NCBI GenBank assembly: GCA_958454405.1
Contig: CAUEBO010000007.1
Span: 1-64,000 of the forward strand
Reading direction: 5' to 3'
Origin: an uncultured Eggerthellaceae bacterium
GTDB lineage: Bacteria > Actinomycetota > Coriobacteriia > Coriobacteriales > Eggerthellaceae
Length of the DNA: 64,000 bases
The notes beneath the pieces were generated by a model. It was not told where the DNA came from. It was given only the letters and a program-made list of their open reading frames with translations, and ran no database searches. Made by a program: the position numbers and the translations under genes. This document shows, piece after piece, positions 59,196-64,000 of the stretch; position 1 is the stretch's first letter, and each line of letters starts with the position of its first letter.

Positions 59196-59434
59196 GCTTG
59201 AGCTCCTTGTCAGTCTGTCGCCGTCCATTCTAGCGCAACGGCGCGAAGGCGCGGCAGCCCGTCGCGCAGGCGCGAAGAAAACCACATGCGCCCGGCACGG
59301 CCCGCCGCTTCGGCGCGCTGGCAACGAAAGCGCGGCAAGGCGGCGCCGGGCATGCGGCGAACCGTTGAAGGCCGGCCCGCGCGGACGGCTTGAAGCATTA
59401 TAATGGCGCCGTACCCCTCTGAAAGAAGGCGCGC

Positions 59435-59923
59435 ATGACAGCTTTGACGCACTATCCCTACCGCACGCCGCTCGGGCGCCTTACCGTGGCCTCGGACGGC
59501 CAGGCCATCACGGCCATCGCGTTCGGCGAGCGCGAGCTCCCGGGTGAGCGGCGCGCAACCGAGCTCACCAACCGCGCCGCGAACCAGCTGCAGGAATACC
59601 TCGCCGGCAAACGGCGCGACTTCGACCTGCCGCTCGCCTGCGCGGGCACGGACTTCCAGAAGCGCGTCTGGGACGCGCTTTGCGAGATACCCTACGGCCA
59701 GACGCGCTCCTACAGCGAGATCGCCGCCGCCATCGGCAGCCCGAAGGCGTGCCGCGCGGTGGGCGGCGCGAACAACAGGAACCCCATCCCCATCGTCGTG
59801 CCCTGCCACCGGGTGATCGGCGCGAACGGATCGCTCGTCGGCTACGCCGGCGGCGAGAAGGTGAAGGCCTTCCTGCTCGATCTCGAGCGCCGCGCGATCG
59901 AAGCCGACGGCGGAGAGGACTAG
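59435..59923 (+). CDS. ogt: Methylated-DNA--protein-cysteine methyltransferase
   Basis: A 162-residue suicide repair enzyme that takes alkyl groups from O6-alkylguanine. The active-site motif is IVVPCHRVIG; the DNA-binding segment is FQKRVWDALCEIPYGQTRSYSEI, with the RAVGGANNRNP arginine finger region. A TATAAT at 59399-59404 is likely its -10; no good -35 is seen. AAGG five bases or so upstream supports the start. Confidence 0.94.
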   Translation: MTALTHYPYRTPLGRLTVASDGQAITAIAFGERELPGERRATELTNRAANQLQEYLAGKRRDFDLPLACAGTDFQKRVWDALCEIPYGQTRSYSEIAAAIGSPKACRAVGGANNRNPIPIVVPCHRVIGANGSLVGYAGGEKVKAFLLDLERRAIEADGGED

Positions 59924-59933
59924 CCCGCCCGCC

Positions 59934-61955
59934 ATGAACGTGTACGCTTCCGACATCCTGGCCGCAGCGGCCGCCTTCCCGTTCATCGCGTTTTTGATAA
60001 CGCTTCCGTACATGGTGCACCAGTACCGCGCGTTCGGCTCCATCCCCTGGCTGCGCACGCTCATCGTGTACTCGTTCGTGTTCTACCTGCTGTGCGCCTA
60101 CCTCCTGGTCATCATGCCTTTGCCGAAGGACCGCATGGCCTTCGTGCCCTACGCCGCGACGCCCCAGCTGGTGCCGTTCAACTTCGTTCGGGAGTTCCTG
60201 GCGGAAACGCCGTTTTCGCCCTCCGACCCGTCCACCTGGCTCGCAACCTTGCGCGACCCGTACGTCTACCAGGCGTTCTTCAACGTGCTCCTCCTGGTGC
60301 CGCTGGGCATGTACCTGCGCTACTACTTCCGCCGCCGATGGTGGCAGGTGCTCGCCATCGGCTTTCTGACCACCCTGTTCTTCGAAACGTCGCAGATAAC
60401 CGGGCTGTGGGGCCTCTACGAGCATCCGTACCGGCTGTTCGACGTGGACGACCTCATGATGAACACGCTCGGTGCCATGGCGGGCTTCTGGATCGTGGGC
60501 CCGGCGATGCGCGTGCTGCCCGACATCAGGCTGGTGAACGAGGAGGCGCGCGAGGAGGGCGTGCGCGCCAGCGCCACGCGCCGGGCGCTGTCGTTCTCGT
60601 TCGACCTCGTGCTCTCGCAAGCGCTCTGCGCCGTGCTGGCGGGCCTTGCGGGCGCGGCCGGCGTGCACGAGGCTGCCACGGCGGCCGGCGCGTCTTCGGG
60701 CACCGTGCTGCAAGCGGCCGAGTACGTCGCGCTCGCCCTCTGCTTCGTCGTCGCGCCGGCGCTTTTGCACGGGCAGACCGTCGGGCAGAAGGTCCTGCAT
60801 CTGCGCATCGTGAGGCCCGACGCGTCGCCCGCGAGCTGGTACCAGTACCTCGCGCGCTACGGTCTGCTGTTCGCGTTCGCCAGCGCGCCGTTCTACCTGC
60901 TCGTGGGGATCGTCAACCTCGACGCGTCCCGCGCGGCGGAAATGAACGCGCTCGCAGGGTTCGCCGCCCGGAACCAGGCGGCGCTCGTGTGGATATGGCT
61001 CGCGCTCATGGCGGCATGGGCCGTCTCCCTGTTCGCCCGCGCCATCGCCGCCCGAAGGAAGAACGGCCCGTTCGTCATGCTCAACGGGCTGCTGTCGAAC
61101 ACGCGCGTCATGACGTGCGAGGGCGTCGAGCGGGAGCGGGAGCGCCGGCAGGCGCTCGACGTGGCCCAGGTGGCCGCGCTCGAGCGGCTTATCGCCGAAA
61201 GCGGCACGCCCCTTTCGGAGCTCATGGACCGCGCAGGGCGGGCCGTCGCCGACGCCGTGCGCCTGCGGGTGCCCGATCCGGCTCCCGTCGTCGTGCTGGC
61301 CGGCTCCGGCAACAACGGCGGGGACGGCTGGGTATGCGCGCGCGATTTGGCGGAATCCGGCTATCCCGTGACCCTCGTCGCGGCGGACATCGCCGAGCGA
61401 CTGCACGCGGAGCCGGCGCGGCAGACGGCCATCGCCGCGTTCGCGGACGCGAGCGCGCGCAAGCTGCCGCTCAAGGCGGTCATAGCTCCCGACGCCGACG
61501 CGCTGGACGATGCGCTGGACGGCGCGGCCGCCGTGGTGGACGCCCTTCTGGGAACGGGATTCTCGGGAGAGGACGTCCGCGAGCCCTTCGCAAGCTGGAT
61601 CCTCGCGGCGAACCGCCGGAGGTTCGAAGGGGCGCGCGGCAAGGGGCGCGGCAGGCATCGCCGCCGCCCGAACGGCCGGGGCGAGCACGAGCGCGGCAGG
61701 CGCGTCGCGCCCGTGCGGGCGAAGGACGCCCCCTTCGCCGTGGCCGTCGACGTTCCCAGCGGGCTCTCGGCGCAAACGGGCTTTGCGGCGCGCCCGACGT
61801 TCGCGGCCGACGTCACCGTGACGATGATCGCCTACAAGCCCGGCCTGGTCCGACCCGGCGCGGCGCGGTGGACCGGCGCCGTGAGGCTCGCGAAGCTCGT
61901 CGACGCGAAGCCCTATCTCGAGCAGCTGCGCGCCGATCCGGCGGATCGGGGATAG
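59934..61955 (+). CDS. VanZ-RDD-NAD(P)HX epimerase fusion protein
   Basis: A 673-residue three-part protein in one uninterrupted frame. Residues about 1-195 are a VanZ-like membrane domain (ending DVDDLMMNTLGAMAGFWIV). Residues about 200-375 are an RDD domain (ATRRALSFSFDLVL, then GQTVGQKVLHLRIV). Residues about 400-665 are a YjeF_N/NnrE epimerase: VVLAGSGNNGGDGWVCARDL, VVDALLGTGFSGEDV, FAVAVDVPSGLSAQTG. NnrE repairs hydrated NAD(P)H. The epimerase part has an Arg/Gly-rich insert of about 35 residues at 61620-61725. An internal ATG at 61111 could give a free epimerase. No dehydratase (NnrD) domain is present. Confidence 0.85.
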   Translation: MNVYASDILAAAAAFPFIAFLITLPYMVHQYRAFGSIPWLRTLIVYSFVFYLLCAYLLVIMPLPKDRMAFVPYAATPQLVPFNFVREFLAETPFSPSDPSTWLATLRDPYVYQAFFNVLLLVPLGMYLRYYFRRRWWQVLAIGFLTTLFFETSQITGLWGLYEHPYRLFDVDDLMMNTLGAMAGFWIVGPAMRVLPDIRLVNEEAREEGVRASATRRALSFSFDLVLSQALCAVLAGLAGAAGVHEAATAAGASSGTVLQAAEYVALALCFVVAPALLHGQTVGQKVLHLRIVRPDASPASWYQYLARYGLLFAFASAPFYLLVGIVNLDASRAAEMNALAGFAARNQAALVWIWLALMAAWAVSLFARAIAARRKNGPFVMLNGLLSNTRVMTCEGVERERERRQALDVAQVAALERLIAESGTPLSELMDRAGRAVADAVRLRVPDPAPVVVLAGSGNNGGDGWVCARDLAESGYPVTLVAADIAERLHAEPARQTAIAAFADASARKLPLKAVIAPDADALDDALDGAAAVVDALLGTGFSGEDVREPFASWILAANRRRFEGARGKGRGRHRRRPNGRGEHERGRRVAPVRAKDAPFAVAVDVPSGLSAQTGFAARPTFAADVTVTMIAYKPGLVRPGAARWTGAVRLAKLVDAKPYLEQLRADPADRG

Positions 61956-62092
61956 GCGGGACCTGGAGCGGTTGCGCGCGCTGCAAGCCGAGAGCCCCTC
62001 GCATGAGCGTGCCGCCCAGGACCGAACAGCGCGACCGCCGGCCGGCCGCTTCCCCGCCCCAAGCGCTGGACCCGCCGAAGCTGGGCCAGGGC

Positions 62093-62133
62093 AAAAAAAT
62101 GCCCTCCTTCGGATGGGGGGTCCGAAGGAGGGC
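62093..62133 (-). terminator. Rho-independent terminator with C6 loop
   Basis: A perfect 13-bp stem (62101-62113 with 62121-62133) has a seven-base loop; in the minus-strand RNA the loop contains six consecutive C. The stem is followed by seven U within two bases. It ends the RNA candidate, or gpsA read-through transcripts. Confidence 0.9.
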
Positions 62134-62307
62134 TCATGGCAGTGCGCACTGAGGAGAAGGGGAAGGTGCGCATGCTCGGCGGCCCGTCGGAGGTTTGAGA
62201 GAGAGGGGGGGTTCACACGAGAGACGAGACGACGGGCCTCGAATAGGTTGTAAAGGTACCGACCGCCTTCCCCAAACTGCGAGAGGAGAGCGCGTTCGTC
62301 GATGACA
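62093..62307 (-). ncRNA. Structured small RNA with C-rich loops (6C-RNA-like)
   Basis: About 215 nt on the minus strand. An outer 8-bp stem (62266-62273 with 62159-62166, GGGGAAGG/CCTTCCCC) encloses a 9-bp stem (62230-62238 with 62181-62189, GGCCCGTCG/CGACGGGCC) whose 40-base pyrimidine-rich loop includes seven C in a row. The terminator hairpin that follows has six C in its loop. Two hairpins with runs of at least six C in the loops define the actinobacterial 6C RNA, although the first loop here is larger than I would expect. C-rich loops could pair with Shine-Dalgarno sequences. No protein-coding explanation is seen. Confidence 0.5.
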
Positions 62308-62313
62308 GGATGT

Positions 62314-62342
62314 ACCTTACGACACGCCGGTGCGCGCCGCAA
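62314..62342 (-). promoter_or_regulatory. Promoter of the small RNA candidate
   Basis: On the minus strand TTGCGG (62342-62337) and TAAGGT (62319-62314) are 17 bases apart, about 100 bases past the gpsA stop. Start of transcription would be near 62307. Confidence 0.45.
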
Positions 62343-62444
62343 TGCGATTGCCCGTTCGGTCAATGCCCGGTCAGCGATCCGACACCCTTTCGAAACCTCC
62401 GAGGCCATTTCACCCGGCGGATGCGGCAGTGAAAGCCCAGAGCC

Positions 62445-63446
62445 TCACAGTCCGTGGAATTCGGTGGTGAGGGGGCGGCTGGTGAGCGTCTTGGCCACGT
62501 CGCGAGGATCGGCGCCCTCCCACACCACGCTGCGCACCACGTCGGTGATGGGCAGCTCCACGCCGTAGGCGTCGGCCAGCGTTTCGAGCGTTTTGCAGGC
62601 AAGCGCTCCCTCCACCACCATGTGCGTCCGCTCCACGAACTCATCGAGCGTGCCGCCCTCGGCGATCATCTTGCCGAAGCGCCGGTTGCGCGAGTGCTCG
62701 GAGGTGCAGGTGGCCACCAAATCGCCCGCGCCGGCCAGCCCCATGCACGTGATGGCCTGCCCGCCGCAGCGCACCACCAGGCGGCTCATCTCGGCCAGGC
62801 CGCGCGTCATGAGCATGGCCGCCGTGTTGTCGCCGAACCCGATACCGTAAGACACGCCCACCGCGATGGCGATGACGTTCTTGAACGCCGCGCACAGCTC
62901 GACGCCTATCACGTCGTCGCTCGCGTACGTGCGGAAGGCATCGGTGGCGAACAACTCCTGGAAAAACGTCGCCGTGCCCTCGTCGGGGCTGGCCACCACG
63001 GTGCCCGTCGGGATGCCCCGGATCACCTCGGAAGCGAAGTTCGGCCCTGACAGAACGGCCAGGCGCGCCGGGTTGCCCATCTCGGCCTCGAACACCTCCA
63101 CCGGCAACAGGCCGCTCCCCTCCTCGACCCCCTTCGAGCAGATGATGACCGGGAAATCGGCATCCACCGCGTCGGCGAGCGCGCGGGCCACGCCGCGCAT
63201 GAGGTTCGACGGCGTCACCACGACGGCGGCGCGAGCGCGCAGCAGCGTGTCGCGGTAGGACAGCGTGGCCACGATGCTCTCGTGCAGCTCCACGTCGCTC
63301 AGATAGCGCGGATTGCGATGCTCGGCGTTGATGCCCTTCACGACCTCGGGCTTGCGCGCCCACAGCCCCACGTTGTGGCCGTTGCCCGCGAGCAGCTGTG
63401 CTAGCGCCGTTCCCCACGATCCCGCTCCGATGACGGCTACCTTCAT
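62445..63446 (-). CDS. gpsA: Glycerol-3-phosphate dehydrogenase [NAD(P)+]
   Basis: A 333-residue enzyme that makes sn-glycerol-3-phosphate for phospholipids. The N-terminal nucleotide fold is VAVIGAGSWGTALAQLLAG; other blocks are VLSGPNFASEVIRGIPTG, the catalytic-Lys region ELCAAFKNVIAIAVGVSYG and GLAGAGDLVATCTSEHSRNR. It follows plsY, whose product uses its product as acceptor. Confidence 0.96.
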   Translation of the reverse strand: MKVAVIGAGSWGTALAQLLAGNGHNVGLWARKPEVVKGINAEHRNPRYLSDVELHESIVATLSYRDTLLRARAAVVVTPSNLMRGVARALADAVDADFPVIICSKGVEEGSGLLPVEVFEAEMGNPARLAVLSGPNFASEVIRGIPTGTVVASPDEGTATFFQELFATDAFRTYASDDVIGVELCAAFKNVIAIAVGVSYGIGFGDNTAAMLMTRGLAEMSRLVVRCGGQAITCMGLAGAGDLVATCTSEHSRNRRFGKMIAEGGTLDEFVERTHMVVEGALACKTLETLADAYGVELPITDVVRSVVWEGADPRDVAKTLTSRPLTTEFHGL

Positions 63447-63482
63447 AGGTTGATCCTTTCAAACTCACCGGTCGTTCGCAAC

Positions 63483-63597
63483 GTCAGCGAGAAGCGCGAG
63501 GTGCCCGAGATCGCCGCGAAAGCCCGACGAAGCGCACTTCGGTACGCGAGGAGGGCTTGGAGCGGCGAGATCGGGTGCCTGGGCGCTTCGCAGCGTC
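63483..63597 (-). repeat. Dispersed 3'-UTR repeat, copy 3
   Basis: A 115-bp copy of the family at 30771-30885 and 51684-51799, with the same ends and a central ACTTCGGT hairpin tip. It lies about 36 bases past the plsY stop and upstream of gpsA, the same relation to flanking genes as the other copies. Confidence 0.72.
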
Positions 63598-63625
63598 GGG
63601 CTGTTCCGCCGTTCGGCAGAACAGC
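63598..63625 (-). terminator. Hairpin after plsY
   Basis: GCTGTTCCGCCG pairs with CGGCAGAACAGC (one mismatch) around a TT loop, seven or so bases past the plsY stop and next to repeat copy 3. No T-run. Confidence 0.5.
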
Positions 63626-63632
63626 GGAACCC

Positions 63633-64000
63633 CTACTTCTTTTTGTCGCCGATGCGGCTCTCGGTGCCCGCGCGCAAGCGGGCTATGTTCTCCCGATGCG
63701 CCCAGACCACGGTCAGACCCGCCACCGCACAGCACGCCACCGCCACCCAATCGCCCCAGAAGAAGTACAACCCGAAGAACGGGCAGGCGGCAGCGGCGGC
63801 GATGGACCCGACTGACACGTGCTTCGTCGCCACCACGAGCACGATGAAGATGAGCAGCTCCAAGCAGGCGCCCGCCCAGCCGTACGTCACGAACAGGCAG
63901 CCCACGGCCACCGCTATCCCCTTGCCGCCCTTGAAGCCGAGCCAAGGGCTGAAGATATGGCCCCACACGCAGCCGAGGAAGGCGACGGCCAGCATAGTGT
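63633..64000 (-). CDS. plsY: Glycerol-3-phosphate acyltransferase PlsY, partial (5' end outside window)
   Basis: The C-terminal 121 or so residues of an integral membrane acyltransferase that moves the acyl group from acyl-phosphate (made by PlsX) to glycerol-3-phosphate. The phosphate-binding loop WLGFKGGKGIAVAVG is present, with membrane segments LELLIFIVLVVAT and WVAVACCAVAGLTVVW. The frame is open to the right edge, so the N-terminus is missing. gpsA follows it, completing a lipid-precursor pair. Confidence 0.93.
   Translation of the reverse strand, partial: TMLAVAFLGCVWGHIFSPWLGFKGGKGIAVAVGCLFVTYGWAGACLELLIFIVLVVATKHVSVGSIAAAAACPFFGLYFFWGDWVAVACCAVAGLTVVWAHRENIARLRAGTESRIGDKKK

Larger units (their letters stand above)
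61956..62444. other. Intergenic region holding a structured RNA candidate
   Basis: 489 bases between convergent genes. The minus strand carries a promoter (62314-62342) and a structured RNA ending in a rho-independent terminator (62093-62133), described separately. Bases 61956-62092 show nothing definite. The reading frames crossing it are not credible genes. Confidence 0.55.

Noticed and set aside
62093..62307. 6S RNA as identity of the structured RNA
   Set aside because: The pairing is not a single rod with a central bubble, and the C-rich loops with an integral terminator fit a 6C-like RNA better.
59565..62408. Long minus-strand frame (about 950 codons) opposite ogt and the VanZ-RDD-NnrE gene
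   Set aside because: The plus strand carries clear conserved motifs; the minus frame is Arg/Gly-rich and runs through the RNA candidate and terminator.
1..64000. CRISPR array, tRNA or rRNA genes
   Set aside because: No regularly spaced direct repeats were seen, and no cloverleaf or rRNA-like sequence was noticed in the intergenic regions; this was by eye, without a tRNA scan.

Overview
The window is 64 kb of high-GC DNA with almost all genes on the minus strand. It most likely belongs to a gut actinobacterium of the class Coriobacteriia, family Eggerthellaceae (Eggerthella or a close genus). The reasons are a Tat-exported flavoprotein reductase paired with a polytopic membrane LuxR regulator (4962-8364), a two-subunit glycyl-tRNA synthetase, and a housekeeping order resembling the actinobacterial chromosome. 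The genus is inferred; no rRNA gene is present.

Housekeeping backbone, read on the minus strand from right to left: plsY (partial), gpsA, then after two plus-strand genes rpe, a cysteine desulfurase, a PHP phosphoesterase, a Nif3-like protein, a zinc-ribbon protein, rpmB (plus strand), an Asp23-like protein, a FakA-like kinase, recG, rsmD, coaD, cysE, a coiled-coil protein and a DUF177 protein. It resumes with rpmF, plsX, rnc, smc, ftsY, ffh, rpsP, a KH protein, rimM, trmD, lepB, glyQ and glyS (partial). These genes serve translation, signal-recognition-particle targeting, lipid precursor synthesis and chromosome segregation.

Three accessory blocks interrupt this order. (1) 4962-18393, between rpsP and ffh: flavoprotein plus LuxR, a B3/4-domain protein, an acetyltransferase, a two-component system with an FtsX-type ABC exporter, a DinD/Bro-N protein and an ABC-2 exporter. 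(2) 21233-22576, between ftsY and smc: PadR, a DUF2812 protein and a small membrane protein. (3) 28.9-45.9 kb, between rpmF and DUF177: a serpin lipoprotein, an ABC exporter, two tandem ClC proteins, a HelD helicase, an AraC-acetyltransferase fusion, a GntR/ABC operon, two paralogous CrtI-like oxidoreductases and a TetR regulator. Block 3 also holds two MITE-like families, two parS-like sites and an ABC pseudogene.

Points deserving most attention are as follows. trmD is split by a frameshift next to an insert that is a diverged inverted copy of its own sequence. A structured RNA with C-rich loops lies downstream of gpsA. One reading frame fuses VanZ, RDD and NAD(P)HX epimerase domains. A 115-116 bp repeat with a TTCG-type hairpin occurs three times, each time just after a stop codon. 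Two parS-like sites bracket an oxidoreductase gene. The serpin has a predicted Met-Ser reactive bond. One ClC copy has lost its gating glutamate.
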